Of a stretch of DNA of 64,000 bases, positions 18,199 through 28,339 are shown piece by piece. The stretch is from the NCBI GenBank assembly GCA_009692725.1, contig SHYP01000005.1, positions 1-64,000 on the forward strand. Direction: 5' to 3'. The position numbers and the translations under genes were made by a program. The notes under the pieces are model-generated. The model saw only the letters and a list, made by a program, of their open reading frames with translations. It ran no database searches and was not told where the DNA came from. Origin of the DNA: Dehalococcoidia bacterium (lineage in GTDB: Bacteria; Chloroflexota; Dehalococcoidia; UBA2979). How positions within the stretch are numbered: position 1 is the first letter of the stretch; each line of letters opens with the position of its first letter.

Positions 18199-18987
18199 TC
18201 AGCTACGCAGCCCGATTAGCGCATCGAGCCCCTCGACCAGCGCCTCCCGCTGCATCACCTCGCGCACCGCCAGCAGCACCCCCGGCATGAACGACTCGCG
18301 GCCGGTCGAGTCGTGGCGCAACGTCAGTGTCTGCCCGAGTCCGCCGAAGATCACCTCCTGCGAGGCCACGAAGCCCGGCAGCCGCACCGAGTGCAGCCCC
18401 ACGCCCCCCTCGACGGCACCCCGCGCCCCCGGCACATGCTCGAGCTCGGACGTCTGGTGCGCGAAGTCGGCGCCACGCACCGCGCGCATCAGCCGCGCGG
18501 TCGCGAGCGCCGTCCCAGACGGGCTGTCCACCTTGCGGTCGTGGTGCAGCTCGATCACCTCGGCCGCGTCGAAGTAGCGCGCAGCGATCTGCGCCAGGTG
18601 CATCAGCACTACCGCCCCCAGCGCGAAGTTCGCCGCTACCACGCCGCCGAGGCGGCGCTCCGCGCAGCCGACGCGCAGCGCATCGACGGCGGTGATCGGC
18701 ACGCCCGACGTGCCGATCACCGGCCGCACGCCCGCCGCCAGCGCCGCCTCCGCGAGCCGCGGCGTCCACGCGGCATTCGTGAAGTCGACGACCACGTCCG
18801 GGTGCACCGTCGCGAAGAGCGTCGCAGGGTCCGCGTGGATGCCGTAGACGGCGCCGCCCGTCGCCGGCGCGCCGCCCCCCTGCAGCGGCTCGAGCACACC
18901 CACGACCTCCATGTCGTCCTGCGCCTCGACCGCCGCCACCACCGTGCGACCCATCTGCCCGTAGCCGCTGACCACCACGCGAATCAT
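18199..18987 (-). CDS. dapB: 4-hydroxy-tetrahydrodipicolinate reductase
   Basis: The NAD(P)H-dependent second step of the diaminopimelate pathway. ATG 18987 follows a GGGAG site and gives 262 residues; the longer open frame upstream is not DapB-like. Motifs: VVVSGYGQMGRTV for the cofactor, VDFTNAAWTP, EVIELHHDRKVDSPSGTA with the catalytic His and Lys. It is the first of the dapB-asd-dapA group. Confidence 0.94.
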   Translation of the reverse strand: MIRVVVSGYGQMGRTVVAAVEAQDDMEVVGVLEPLQGGGAPATGGAVYGIHADPATLFATVHPDVVVDFTNAAWTPRLAEAALAAGVRPVIGTSGVPITAVDALRVGCAERRLGGVVAANFALGAVVLMHLAQIAARYFDAAEVIELHHDRKVDSPSGTALATARLMRAVRGADFAHQTSELEHVPGARGAVEGGVGLHSVRLPGFVASQEVIFGGLGQTLTLRHDSTGRESFMPGVLLAVREVMQREALVEGLDALIGLRS

Positions 18988-19056
18988 CGCCCACTCCCGC
19001 CGCGCTCGCCCGGACGCGGAGCACCCCTCGACCGCTCCGGAACGCCCCGGGACAGC

Positions 19057-19084
19057 ACTGCGCCCCGGATGTCCGGGGCGCAGT
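19057..19084. terminator. Perfect 13-bp hairpin between pnp and dapB
   Basis: ACTGCGCCCCGGA (19057-19069) pairs with 19072-19084 around a two-base centre. It has no T-run on either strand, so it is a stable stem rather than a classical intrinsic terminator. It lies 40 bases after the pnp stop in the direction of transcription. Confidence 0.5.
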
Positions 19085-19123
19085 CTACTGCATCGCGATC
19101 GCGCTACCGCGGCGCGGCGGCCG

Positions 19124-21742
19124 CTACCAGCGGCGCCCACCCTGCGGGCGCGAGGGAGGCGGAGGCGCCGAGCGCTCGCTATCGCCACCGCCGCCACCAG
19201 AGGCGCCGCCGCTACCAGCGCCGCCCCCGGAGTCGCCGCCCGAGCCGCCACCGGCCGGCCGGCCCCGGCCACCGCCGTAGCCGCCGCCGCTGCCAAAGCC
19301 ACCACCACCACCGCCACTCGAGCTGCCGCCGCCACCGCCCTGGCCGCCCTGACTACCCTGGCCGCCGTCGGCCGGGCGCCGGCCGTAGCCGCCACCACCA
19401 CCGCCGCCGCCACCGGGCCCGCGACTGCCACCACCGCCACCGCCACGACTGCCACCACCACCGCCCGGCGCGCCACGACCGCGGCCGCCGAAGCCACCGC
19501 CGCCCGGCCGCACACCGCCGCTCCCGCCCGTGCCAGCGGTCACCGAGCGCGGCGCCGTGCCCGGCGCGGGCCGCCGCGGGATCGCGTCCTCATCGAACTC
19601 TTCCTCGTCCTGGTCGGGCGGCGGCGGCGGCCCGTCGGCCTCGCCACCGTCATCGGAGCCGTCGAGCAGCGCTCGCCGCGACAGATTCACGCGGCCCAGG
19701 TTGTCGATCTCGATCACCACCACCTTGACGCGGTCTCCGAGGTTGACCACGTCCTCCACGCGGTTCACGCGCTCGGCGGCCAGCTCCGAGATGTGGACCA
19801 GCCCCTCCTTGCCCGGCAGCAGCTCCACGAACGCGCCGAAGGTCATGATCCGCGTCACCGGACCCTCGTACTGCTCGCCGATCTGCACCTCCCGCGTCAG
19901 CCCGCGAATCATCTCGATCGCGCGGCGCACGCCGTCCGGGTCCACCCCGCCGACGCGGATCGTGCCGTCGTCCTCGACGTCGATCGTCGCGCCCGTCTCC
20001 TCCACCATGCCGCGGATAATGCGTCCGCCTGGCCCGATCACCGCGCCGATCTTCTCGCGGTCGATCTTGATGACCTCCGTCCGCGGCGCGTACGGCGACA
20101 ACTCGTCGCGCGGCGCCGCGATCGCCTCGGCCATCGAAGCCAGCACCTGCAGCCGCGCCACCCGCGCCTGCTCCAGCGCCGTCGCGAACAGCCCGGCCGG
20201 CAGCCGCTGCAGCTTGATGTCCATCTGCACCGCGGTGATGCCCTCCGCGGTCCCGGCGACCTTGAAATCCATGTCGCCGTACGCGTCCTCGATGCCGGCG
20301 ATGTCCGTCAGCACGCGGTAGTTATCGCTGCCCTCGTCCGTGATCAGCCCCATCGCGATGCCACCGACCGGCGCGCTGATCGGCACGCCCGCGTCCATCA
20401 GCGCCAGCGTCGAGCCGCACACCGACGCCATCGAGCTCGACCCGTTCGACATCAGCACGTCGGACACGCAGCGGATCGCGTACGGGAAGTCCTCCGCGCT
20501 CGGCAGCACCGGCAGCAGCGCGCGCTCCGCCAGCAGCCCATGCCCGATCTCCCGCCGCCCGGCGCCGCGCAACGGCCGCGCCTCGCCCACCGAGAACGGC
20601 GGGAAGTTGTAGTGATGCATGTACCGCTTGAACTGCACCGGCGCGATCGAGTCCAGCCGCTGTCGGTCCGCGATCGGCCCCAGCGTCGCCGCCGTCAGCA
20701 CCTGCGTCTGTCCGCGCCGGAACAGCCCGGACCCGTGCGTGCGCGGCAGCAGCCCCACCATCGAGCTCAGCTCGCGGATCTCGTCGTGCGCCCGGCCGTC
20801 CGGCCGCAGCCCCAGCTCCAGCACCCGGCGCCGCACGAACGGCTTCGTCACGCTCTCGATGATCGGCATCACGGCGCGCCGGTCGAGCGTCGCGTCGCCG
20901 ATCTCCGCCAGCACCTCCACCGCGAGCGTGTCGAGCCCGCGCGACCCCTCCTCCGTGACCGCGTCGAGCATCTGCTGCTCACGCGCACCGAGGATCTCGC
21001 GCACCCGCGCGGCCAGCGCCGCGTCGGGCGCGGCCGGCGGGTCGAACGCCAGCTTCGGACGGTTGATCACCGCGAAGACCTCGCGCTGCAGCGCGTTCAG
21101 CTCCGCGATCACGCCCTGTGCGTACTCGAGCGCCTCCAGCACGTCCGCCTCGGGCACCCCGGACGCACCCGCCTCCACCATCACGATCGAGTGCTCCGTG
21201 CCCGCCACGATCAGGTCGAGGTCGGACTCGTCGAGCTCCTCGTACGTCGGGAACGCCTTCCACTGCCCCTCGACGCGCGCCACGCGCACCGACGAGACCG
21301 GCCCGGTGAACGGGATCTGCGACATCCCCAGCACCAGCGACGCACCCGTCGTACCCAGCACGTCCGCCGGGTTCGAGCGGTCCGAGGACAGCAGCGTGAG
21401 CACCACCTGCACCTCGCGGCGGTAGCCCTTCGGGAACAGCGGCCGGATCGGCCGGTCCGTCATGCGCGCCGCCAGCGTCGCCTCGTTCCCCGGCCGCCCC
21501 TCGCGGCGGAAGAACGACCCCGGGATCTTGCCGATCGCGTACATCCGCTCCTCGAAGTCCACGGTGAGCGGGAAGAAGTCGATGCCCGGCCGTGGGTCGC
21601 CGTCGCAGACCGTGGCCAGCACCACGGTCTCGCCGTAGCGGATCGTGCATGAGGCGTCCGCGTTCAGGGCCAGCAGGCCGGTGCCGACCTCAAACGTGAG
21701 GCCCTCGATCTCGCGGGTGAACGTGCGGGGCTGAATGTTCAA
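19124..21742 (-). CDS. pnp: Polynucleotide phosphorylase with glycine-rich tail
   Basis: 3'-5' exoribonuclease. From TTG 21742, which has GAGGAAGG ten bases upstream, the N-terminus is (M)[13 protein letters not shown], as in the family; no ATG fits. In order it has two RNase PH domains ([24 protein letters not shown]), a KH domain ([18 protein letters not shown]) and an S1 domain ([24 protein letters not shown]). The final 179 residues (about 694-872) form an acidic stretch followed by a long G-rich tail with RG/RGG pairs, far beyond the usual length of about 700. Confidence 0.94.
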   Translation of the reverse strand: MNIQPRTFTREIEGLTFEVGTGLLALNADASCTIRYGETVVLATVCDGDPRPGIDFFPLTVDFEERMYAIGKIPGSFFRREGRPGNEATLAARMTDRPIRPLFPKGYRREVQVVLTLLSSDRSNPADVLGTTGASLVLGMSQIPFTGPVSSVRVARVEGQWKAFPTYEELDESDLDLIVAGTEHSIVMVEAGASGVPEADVLEALEYAQGVIAELNALQREVFAVINRPKLAFDPPAAPDAALAARVREILGAREQQMLDAVTEEGSRGLDTLAVEVLAEIGDATLDRRAVMPIIESVTKPFVRRRVLELGLRPDGRAHDEIRELSSMVGLLPRTHGSGLFRRGQTQVLTAATLGPIADRQRLDSIAPVQFKRYMHHYNFPPFSVGEARPLRGAGRREIGHGLLAERALLPVLPSAEDFPYAIRCVSDVLMSNGSSSMASVCGSTLALMDAGVPISAPVGGIAMGLITDEGSDNYRVLTDIAGIEDAYGDMDFKVAGTAEGITAVQMDIKLQRLPAGLFATALEQARVARLQVLASMAEAIAAPRDELSPYAPRTEVIKIDREKIGAVIGPGGRIIRGMVEETGATIDVEDDGTIRVGGVDPDGVRRAIEMIRGLTREVQIGEQYEGPVTRIMTFGAFVELLPGKEGLVHISELAAERVNRVEDVVNLGDRVKVVVIEIDNLGRVNLSRRALLDGSDDGGEADGPPPPPDQDEEEFDEDAIPRRPAPGTAPRSVTAGTGGSGGVRPGGGGFGGRGRGAPGGGGGSRGGGGGGSRGPGGGGGGGGGYGRRPADGGQGSQGGQGGGGGSSSGGGGGGFGSGGGYGGGRGRPAGGGSGGDSGGGAGSGGASGGGGGDSERSAPPPPSRPQGGRRW

Positions 21743-21801
21743 GGACAGGTAGCCTTCCTCGCCGCGCCCGCAGGCGTGGCGCCGAACCGCAACGCGGCTC
21801 G

Positions 21802-21831
21802 ATTGCTGGGCGCGTAATTGCTGGGCGCGTG
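21802..21831. repeat. Tandem 15-bp duplication in the rpsO-pnp gap
   Basis: ATTGCTGGGCGCGTA is followed immediately by ATTGCTGGGCGCGTG. It lies in the 249-base leader of pnp, a region where autoregulatory stems occur in other bacteria. Confidence 0.6.
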
Positions 21832-21991
21832 ATGGCGGTAGCTGCGGTGAGGCGCACACGCAGCGGCGCTGGTCGGCGCAAGCTCTGGTTCAACGAACGG
21901 ACGATCGGTCAGACGTCAGTCCTGACGGTCACCGCCCCAGGCAGCCCTCGCAGGTGCTGCCCCGGCGGGCGCCTCGCGGTATGGCCCGCGG

Positions 21992-22258
21992 TTAGCGGCG
22001 AAGCCCGAGCCGCGTGAGCAGGGAGTGGTACCGATCCACGTCGGTGCGGCTCAGGTACCGCAACTGCCGCCGGCGCTGCCCCACCAGCATCAGCAGCCCC
22101 CGACGCGTGTCGAAGTCATGCCGATGCTGCCGCAGGTGGTCGGTGAGGCTCCGGATGCGATCGGTGAGCAGCGCGACCTGTACCTCGGGCGAACCAGTGT
22201 CGCCCGGGAACCGCTCGAACTCGCCGATGATTTCGCTCTTGCGCTCTGTCGTCTGCAT
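21992..22258 (-). CDS. rpsO: 30S ribosomal protein S15
   Basis: 88 residues starting [16 protein letters not shown], the normal S15 length, with [17 protein letters not shown] and [14 protein letters not shown]. It binds the 16S rRNA central domain. The ribosome site is weak, and the frame stays open upstream to 22501, but those residues are unlike S15. The rpsO-pnp order is widely conserved. Confidence 0.95.
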   Translation of the reverse strand: MQTTERKSEIIGEFERFPGDTGSPEVQVALLTDRIRSLTDHLRQHRHDFDTRRGLLMLVGQRRRQLRYLSRTDVDRYHSLLTRLGLRR

Positions 22259-22544
22259 CCGTGTCTCAGCCGGCCCGACCAGCGGCGCGTGCGCCGTGGC
22301 CGTGCTGCCGGGTCCTATGCGGGCCACGCCCGCTCGCCGTCCCTGGGGATCACTCCTGAGAACGCCAACGTTGAACCAGTGCTGCTCAATCTCCCACACA
22401 CTCGGGAGAGCCAGCTGCGCGCATCCGCGCCACACCTGACCCCGCGCTCTCGTCGCTGTGCTTCGCCGCGATCCCGATGAGCGTGCGTCGTACGCTAGCA
22501 CAGCACCCCGCCCCCGGCAATCGCGCCCGGACCGCGAACCACGC

Positions 22545-23378
22545 TCACTCTTCGACGGCCACGCCCCCCCACGCCGCCAGCCGCCGCCGCAACAGCGGGT
22601 ACCCCGTCGCCTGCAGCCACAGCGCGACTACCAGCGCGACCACGCACACCGCCACCCCCACGACGCCATCGATGACGAAGTGGTTGCCCGTGGCCACCAC
22701 CGCCACCGACTGCGCCACGAGCACCAGCAGCGATCCGCCCCGCGCCGCCGCGCTCCCCGTCGCGCGGAACACAGCGACCACCAGCAGCAACGCCCAGCCC
22801 ACGTGCAGCGAGGGCAGCGCCGCGTACGGGTTCACGAACGGCTGCATCGACTGCGCCTGGTACGACAGCTGTGCGAACTGCTGCAGCGTGTCGACGATGC
22901 CCAGCTCAGGCACCAGCCGCGGGGGCGCCACCGGGATCAGCGCGTACATCACCAGCGCCATGCCCCCGGAGATCAGGCACGCGTCGCGCAGGAACGTGTA
23001 GCAGCCCCGCCGTGTGACGAACATCACCACGCCCACGCCGACGATCAGCGGGAAGTCGCACCAGAAGTAGACGAAGTTCGCCGTGCGCCACAAGAGCTCG
23101 TTGCCCAGCGCCCAGCGCTGCACGTCTCCCACGACGAAGATCCCCAGTGCCTGCTCCAGGTCGACGATCGCCCGCGCGTTCGCCAGCGCCTCGTCCGCGC
23201 GATCGACGACCGCCCCGCGCACGAGGAAATAGAGCAGGAACGCGAACGCGGCGAGCGCGAACTCGGACAGGTCCCACCACGATCCCCCGCGGCGCTGCGG
23301 GTCAGTGGCGGCCACCACCCACGCCGCCACCGCGCGCGAGCGCCGCGGGGGTACTGTCCTGGAGGTCGCCTGGCGCAT
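22545..23378 (-). CDS. PAP2-superfamily membrane protein (inositolphosphotransferase/phosphatase type)
   Basis: 277 residues from ATG 23378, with about six hydrophobic helices. The phosphatase motifs are [13 protein letters not shown] (first His) and [11 protein letters not shown] (second His and Asp). This arrangement is typical of the Aur1/Ipt1-like PAP2 branch, which acts on lipid phosphates or transfers phospho-inositol. The substrate is unknown. It is divergent from pepA, with 136 bases between the starts. Confidence 0.8.
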   Translation of the reverse strand: MRQATSRTVPPRRSRAVAAWVVAATDPQRRGGSWWDLSEFALAAFAFLLYFLVRGAVVDRADEALANARAIVDLEQALGIFVVGDVQRWALGNELLWRTANFVYFWCDFPLIVGVGVVMFVTRRGCYTFLRDACLISGGMALVMYALIPVAPPRLVPELGIVDTLQQFAQLSYQAQSMQPFVNPYAALPSLHVGWALLLVVAVFRATGSAAARGGSLLVLVAQSVAVVATGNHFVIDGVVGVAVCVVALVVALWLQATGYPLLRRRLAAWGGVAVEE

Positions 23379-23514
23379 AGGTCGATCAGTGTAGCCTGCA
23401 CCCCGTGCACTGCAGCCGGCGCGGCGTTGCCGCGCTCCGCGCGCCGGGCCTATGCTCGCGCTCGCCGCGACAGCGCTACCCGGAGCGCGCCGGTGACAGG
23501 AACGGAGCGCCGCG

Positions 23515-25023
23515 ATGGACCCGATCGACGTGCAAACCGCCGGCGGCGGCATCGCCCAACAGCTGGCGGACTGCCTCGTCGTCGAGCTCGCCGAGGACGC
23601 GCGCCGGCTCACCGGCGCCGCGGCGCAGGTCGACACCGCATTGCGCGGCGCCATCGCCGCCATGCTGCGCGACGGCCTGATCACCGGCCGCGCCGGCGAG
23701 GTGGTGTCGGTGCCCACGGGGGGGCGAGTACCGGCGAAACGCGTCGTCGTGCACGGCACCGGCAAGGACGCCCGCACCATCGACCAGCTCCGCCGCCAGG
23801 CGGGCAACCTCGCGCGCGCACTCCGCGGCCTGAACGCCGGTCGCGTCGCGCTGAGCACCGAGGCCGCAACCGACCGCCTCGACCCCGAGGACGCGGCGCG
23901 CGCATTGACCGAAGGCTTCGCGCTGGGCCTCTACCGCTTCGACCGCCATCACACCCGAGCCGAGGACCGCCCGCGCGGCGCCGTCAGCGCGCTCACGCTC
24001 GTGGAGCCCGCACCGCGCAAGCTCGCCGCCGTGCGTCGCGGCGTCAAGGTCGGCCGCGTGCTCGCCGAAGCCACCAACCTCACGCGCGACCTCGCGAACG
24101 AGCCCGCGAACCTGATGACCCCCACGATCGTCGCCGAACGCGCCCAGGCCGTCGCCGCCGCCGGCGGCCTCGAATGCACCATCATCGAGCGCGCCGAGGC
24201 CGAGCGTCTCGGCATGGGCTCGTACCTCTCCGTGGCGAACGGCTCCTCGCAGCCCCCGAAGTTCATCGTGCTGCGCTACCGCGGCGCCGGCCGCACCCGC
24301 CCGCTCGGCCTCATCGGCAAGGGCATCACCTTCGACACCGGCGGCATCTCGCTCAAGCCGGGCGCCGGCATGGAGCGCATGAAGGGCGACATGACCGGCG
24401 CCGCCGCGGTCATCGGCGCGATGCAGGCAATCGCCGCGCTCGCCCCGGCCGTGAACGTGCTCGCCGTCGCCCCCTGCACCGAGAACATGCCCAGCGGCAG
24501 CGCCACCAAGCCCGGCGACGTCGTCTACGCTATGGACGGCCAGTCCATCGAGGTCCTGAACACCGACGCCGAGGGCCGCCTCGTGCTCGCCGACGGCCTC
24601 GCCTACGCCCGCCGCCAGGGCTGCACCGCGCTCGTCGACGTCGCCACGCTCACCGGCGCCATGTCCATCGCGCTCGGCAACGTGCGCATCGGCACCTTCG
24701 CGAACAACGACCGCCTCTACCAGGACCTCGAGCGCGCCGCCGCCGCCTGCGGCGAGCGCCTCTGGCGCATGCCGCTCGACCCAGAGTACGGCGAGCTCAT
24801 CAAGTCGGACGTCGCCGACATCAAGAACACCGCCGGCCCCGCCGCCGGCTCCATCACCGCCGCCAAGTTCCTGGAGCGCTTCGCCGGCGACACCCCGTGG
24901 GCGCACCTCGACATCGCCGGCGTCATGGATTCGACCAGCGACACGGGCGTGCTCGTGAAGGGCAACTCCGGCTCCCCTGTGCGCACGCTCGTGCACCTCG
25001 CGCTCGCCCGCGCCCGCGCGTAA
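23515..25023 (+). CDS. pepA: Leucyl aminopeptidase (M17)
   Basis: 502 residues. The C-terminal catalytic domain has GKGITFDTGGISLKPG with metal-binding Lys and Asp, MKGDMTGAAAV, and the family signature NTDAEGRLVLADGL. The enzyme removes N-terminal residues with two divalent metals as a hexamer. A GGAG precedes the ATG. The C-terminal third overlaps, on the opposite strand, a frame continuing from the decayed gene at 25037-25378. Confidence 0.95.
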   Translation: MDPIDVQTAGGGIAQQLADCLVVELAEDARRLTGAAAQVDTALRGAIAAMLRDGLITGRAGEVVSVPTGGRVPAKRVVVHGTGKDARTIDQLRRQAGNLARALRGLNAGRVALSTEAATDRLDPEDAARALTEGFALGLYRFDRHHTRAEDRPRGAVSALTLVEPAPRKLAAVRRGVKVGRVLAEATNLTRDLANEPANLMTPTIVAERAQAVAAAGGLECTIIERAEAERLGMGSYLSVANGSSQPPKFIVLRYRGAGRTRPLGLIGKGITFDTGGISLKPGAGMERMKGDMTGAAAVIGAMQAIAALAPAVNVLAVAPCTENMPSGSATKPGDVVYAMDGQSIEVLNTDAEGRLVLADGLAYARRQGCTALVDVATLTGAMSIALGNVRIGTFANNDRLYQDLERAAAACGERLWRMPLDPEYGELIKSDVADIKNTAGPAAGSITAAKFLERFAGDTPWAHLDIAGVMDSTSDTGVLVKGNSGSPVRTLVHLALARARA

Positions 25024-25036
25024 CGCATCGCGAACC

Positions 25037-25378
25037 CTAGGAATTCATCCTCTTCTTGGTAGCGCGGGGCGGGCGGAACCGCGCGCTCCAGCGTGATCCT
25101 GACACGCTCCGCGCTCGCGGCCTCGACACGGAACCAGATGAGGGACTCGGCGACGCCGAGGTAGCCCGGCTCAGTACCAAGCGCTCCCTGAGGCCCGCTG
25201 CCGATCAGCAAGCTCCGCCATTCGCGCTGCAGGCGCCACTCGATCGCGTCACGCACGAAGTAGAAGCGTTGCGTCGGGTCCGGAACGAACTCCGCAAGTG
25301 AGGCATCGAACCCCGGCCGAAACCGATCTCGGGCTGGTCGGGTTCGTGCTCACACCGATTCGGGGGCTCGCGCGTCAC
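25037..25378 (-). pseudogene. Frameshifted partner of the Panacea gene, candidate toxin
   Basis: It starts at GTG 25378, ten bases after the Panacea stop. The frame reads MTREPPNRCEHEPDQPEIGF; after a one-base slip near 25320 it continues RPGFDASLAEF, VPDPTQRFYFVRDAIEWRL and GTEPGYLGVAESLIWFRVE to LERAVPP. A second slip near 25055 would give a natural TAG at 25037-25039; otherwise the frame runs about 300 bases into pepA. I do not recognise the family. Its place behind a Panacea domain gene suggests the toxin half of a toxin-antitoxin pair. About 110 residues if intact. Confidence 0.5.
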
Positions 25379-25387
25379 CGAACCGCT

Positions 25388-25886
25388 CTACACGAGCTCG
25401 CGTGGCAACGGCCGGCGGTCAGAGAGATACACCGTCTCGTACGGAATCGGCTCGCGATTGCGCGCGATTTGCCAGCCGACCTCGAGGTGCGACAGCGCGG
25501 AGACCTGCGCGGCGTTCAGATATCGCAACTCATCGAGTACCCCTCGGACGATCTCGATCTCAGACCCGGTGAATAGCCCCGGGTCCGCGCGCCGCAGAGC
25601 GCGGACGCGTCGCTGCTTCAGGTGAAAGTACGCGCGCTCCTCCACCGCCACGTCGCCCGCATCCTCCAGCTCGCGCAGCGTAGCGAGCACCTCGCGAGGC
25701 GCCGGCCCGTAGTCGAGCCGCTGGTAGGTGGCGCCCGTGATCGGTGCCCCGAACAGGCCGAACGCGTGGAAGTCCGAGAAGTACAGCTCCTTGTTCAGCT
25801 TCGTCATGCCGAACCGCGGGTCGTCTTCCGACTCCTGCGCGATGAACAGGACGCAGCTTACGTCGGTCGAGCTGGAAATCAGCCAT
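25388..25886 (-). pseudogene. Panacea (DUF4065/SocA-like) antitoxin, frameshifted near the start
   Basis: From ATG 25886, with a GGAGG site, the frame reads MADFQLDRRKLR. The family continuation LFIAQESEDDPRFGMTKLNK and ELYFSDFHAFGLFGAPITGA then follows in another frame, to the TAG at 25388. The slip lies at about 25847-25851. 499 bases is one over a multiple of three. An internal ATG 25807 opens the downstream part but lacks the first strand. Panacea domains act as antitoxins or chaperones for adjacent toxins in PanAT/SocAB-type modules. The break may be decay or an indel error. Confidence 0.68.
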
Positions 25887-25948
25887 CGCTCTCGCCTCCG
25901 TTACCGGCAGCGTAACACCAATAGAACGCCTGCTCTACAGCCCGCCCC

Positions 25949-27151
25949 CTAGCCCCGCACCCGCAGCAATGGCACGACGCGGTCGAGCAGCCGCTGCCCC
26001 ACCTCGTACTTCGAGAGCAGCGGCAGCTCGTCGCTGCCCCCGTACGCGTCGAGGATCGTCACGCGGTTCGTGTCGACGCCGAACCCGGCGTCGGGCGCGG
26101 TCACGTCGTTCGCCACCATCAGCTGCGCGCCTTTGGCGACGAGCTTCTTGCGGGCGTTCGCCAGCAGGTCGTCCGTCTCCGCCGCGAACGCGACCTTCAC
26201 GAAGTCCCCGCTCACGCTCGCCACGATGTCGGGGTTCTGCACCAGCTCCACGCTGCGCGCGTCCACCCCGGCCCGCTTGATTTTGCGCGCCGCCACCTCG
26301 GCCGGCCGATAATCCGCCACCGCCGCCGCCATGATCAGCGCATCCGCTTGCGCGCATTCCGCCTGCACCGCGCCAAGCATGTCCCGCGCAGACTCCACCG
26401 CCACCATCCGCACGCCACCCGGCGCCGGCAGCGCCGACGACGAGATCAGCACTACCGAAGCGCCCCGATCACGCGCAGCTTCCGCGATTGCGTAGCCCAT
26501 CTTTCCGCTCGAATGATTGCCCACAAAACGCACCGGATCGATCGCCTCTCGCGTGCCGCCCGCACTCACCACGATCACGCGCCCCGCGAGGTCGCCGTGC
26601 TCGCGTCCCAGCCGCGCCTTCACCAGATCGACGATCGCCGCAGGCTCGATCATGCGGCCCGCGCCCACGCGCCCTGACGCGAGCCGCCCGCTCGCCGGTC
26701 CCAGGAACTGCACGCCGCGCTCCGCAAGCAACGCGCGGTTCGCCTGCGTCGCCGCGTGCGCCCACATCTGGCTGTCCATCGCCGGCGCCACCAGCACCGG
26801 CGCCTGCGTCGCCAGCGCCGTCAGCGATACCGCGTCGTCCGCGAGCCCGTGCGCGAGCCGTGCCAGCGTCGAAGCGCTCGCCGGCGCGATCAGCAGCAGC
26901 TCCGCGCGCCGCGCCAGCTCGACGTGCGCCTCTCCCTCCGCGCCGTCGCGAAACATGTCGACGTACGGCGCGCGCCCGGTCAGCGCGCGGAACGTCAGCG
27001 GCGTGATGAACTCCGTCGCCGCACGCGTCAGCGCCACCTCCACCCGCGCGCCCGCCTGCACCAGCCGGCTCGCGATCTCCGCCGCCTTGTACGAAGCGAT
27101 CGACCCGCTGACGCCCAACACCACCGTCCGACCGTCCAGCGGCCCGCTCAT
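25949..27151 (-). CDS. coaBC: Bifunctional CoaBC (PPC synthetase/decarboxylase)
   Basis: Makes 4'-phosphopantetheine from phosphopantothenate in two steps. ATG 27151 has a GGGAGG site and gives 400 residues. The N-terminal flavoprotein domain has LGVSGSIASYKAAEI, AHVEL with the catalytic His, and PAMDSQMW where many homologues have PAMN. The C-terminal synthetase has SAGGTREAIDPVRF and NHSSGKMG. Its ATG overlaps the coaX stop (ATGA), so translation of the two CoA genes is coupled. Confidence 0.94.
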   Translation of the reverse strand: MSGPLDGRTVVLGVSGSIASYKAAEIASRLVQAGARVEVALTRAATEFITPLTFRALTGRAPYVDMFRDGAEGEAHVELARRAELLLIAPASASTLARLAHGLADDAVSLTALATQAPVLVAPAMDSQMWAHAATQANRALLAERGVQFLGPASGRLASGRVGAGRMIEPAAIVDLVKARLGREHGDLAGRVIVVSAGGTREAIDPVRFVGNHSSGKMGYAIAEAARDRGASVVLISSSALPAPGGVRMVAVESARDMLGAVQAECAQADALIMAAAVADYRPAEVAARKIKRAGVDARSVELVQNPDIVASVSGDFVKVAFAAETDDLLANARKKLVAKGAQLMVANDVTAPDAGFGVDTNRVTILDAYGGSDELPLLSKYEVGQRLLDRVVPLLRVRG

Positions 27152-27927
27152 CGATTCACCTCCCACACCCGCCGCAGCCCCTCGAGGTTCAGCTGCTCCT
27201 CCACAGCGTCGAAGCAATCGACCTCCACCGCCAGGATCGACGCGTAGCCACCCGTGGCGATCACCGTCGCATCCTCGCCGATCTCCGCTTTGAAGCGCCG
27301 TACCATACCCTGCACCATCTCCACGTACCCGTAGAAGATGCCGGACTGCATCGCGTGCACCGTGTTGTGACCGATCACCCCGTCCGGACGCTCGATGCTC
27401 ACGCGCCGCAACATCGCCGCGCGCGCGAACAACGCCTGCGACGCAATGCCGATGCCCGGCGCGATCGCGCCACCCAGATAGTCCCCCTCGCGTGACACGA
27501 TGTCGAACACCAGCGCCGTGCCGATGTCCACCACGATGATCGGCGGCGGGTACTTCGCCAGCGCCGCCACGGCGTGCAGGATGCGGTCCGCGCCCACCTC
27601 GCGCGGATTGTCGACGCGCACGCGCACGCCCGTGCGCACACCCGTCCCCACGACGAGCGGCTCGACGTGAAAGTACATGCGCGCGACCTCGACGAACGTC
27701 GGCACGAGCGCCGGCACCGTTGATGACAACGCGACCGCGGTGATCGCCAGCGGATCGATCTCCCGCGAGCGCAGCAGCGACAGCAGCAACATCGCGTACT
27801 CGTCCGGCAGGTTCTCCTGGTCGGTCGCGATGCGCAGCGTCGCGACCAGCACCTCACCGTCGTACACGCCGGCGGCGATGCTCGTGTTCCCGATGTCGAT
27901 CGCCAACAGCAACGCGCGCGCGGGCAT
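27148..27927 (-). CDS. coaX: Type III pantothenate kinase
   Basis: First step of CoA synthesis. 259 residues from ATG 27927. LLLAIDIGNTSIAAGVY holds the N-terminal phosphate loop, VVDIGTALVFDIV the catalytic acid, and VIATGGYASIL the third nucleotide motif. A further upstream ATG at 27960 would add 11 unneeded residues. It overlaps coaBC by four bases. Confidence 0.93.
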   Translation of the reverse strand: MPARALLLAIDIGNTSIAAGVYDGEVLVATLRIATDQENLPDEYAMLLLSLLRSREIDPLAITAVALSSTVPALVPTFVEVARMYFHVEPLVVGTGVRTGVRVRVDNPREVGADRILHAVAALAKYPPPIIVVDIGTALVFDIVSREGDYLGGAIAPGIGIASQALFARAAMLRRVSIERPDGVIGHNTVHAMQSGIFYGYVEMVQGMVRRFKAEIGEDATVIATGGYASILAVEVDCFDAVEEQLNLEGLRRVWEVNR

Positions 27928-28339
27928 GAGTCCTGTTTCCGTGTCTCTTCCGTGTACCATCGCGTACAGTTACACTGCGCAGCGCGGCGTCACAGGCGCG
28001 CCGAGTATAACGCGGCGGCGTGATCCGCCCGCCGAACGTTACAACTCGAGGAACATCGCAACAGACTCCACATAAGCTCCTTGATCCGCCCGAACCACCA
28101 CTGCTATGTTCCGGCTTGGTCGTTCGTCAGCTGGCAGCAGCGGGGGCAGCGGCAGTCTGACGGACGGGGAGCAAGGAAGCATTACACCCACTGGGCGCCT
28201 CTCTTCGGCGTCCGCGGCAAGCGTCTCGGTCGGGCCACCTACCCACTGATTGTGCACCACTGTTGAATTCGTCACTTCAGCAGCGGCGCACGGTCGTGTC
28301 GGCGTCCCCGAACGCACTTCCCGCTGGAGGGGCACCCGT
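27928..28339. other. Gene-free region between divergent coaX and dnaA
   Basis: 412 bases without a credible gene. It must hold both promoters. TGATCCGCCCG occurs twice, at 28021-28031 and 28082-28092. No DnaA box close to consensus is evident here, unlike the other side of dnaA. Confidence 0.5.

Noticed and set aside
19793..21652. Long plus-strand frame opposite pnp
   Set aside because: Mirror of conserved pnp codons; Arg/His/Gln-rich without motifs or ribosome site.
28039..28335. 98-residue minus-strand frame in the coaX-dnaA gap
   Set aside because: No ribosome site and no coding-like composition; it overlaps the dnaA promoter region.
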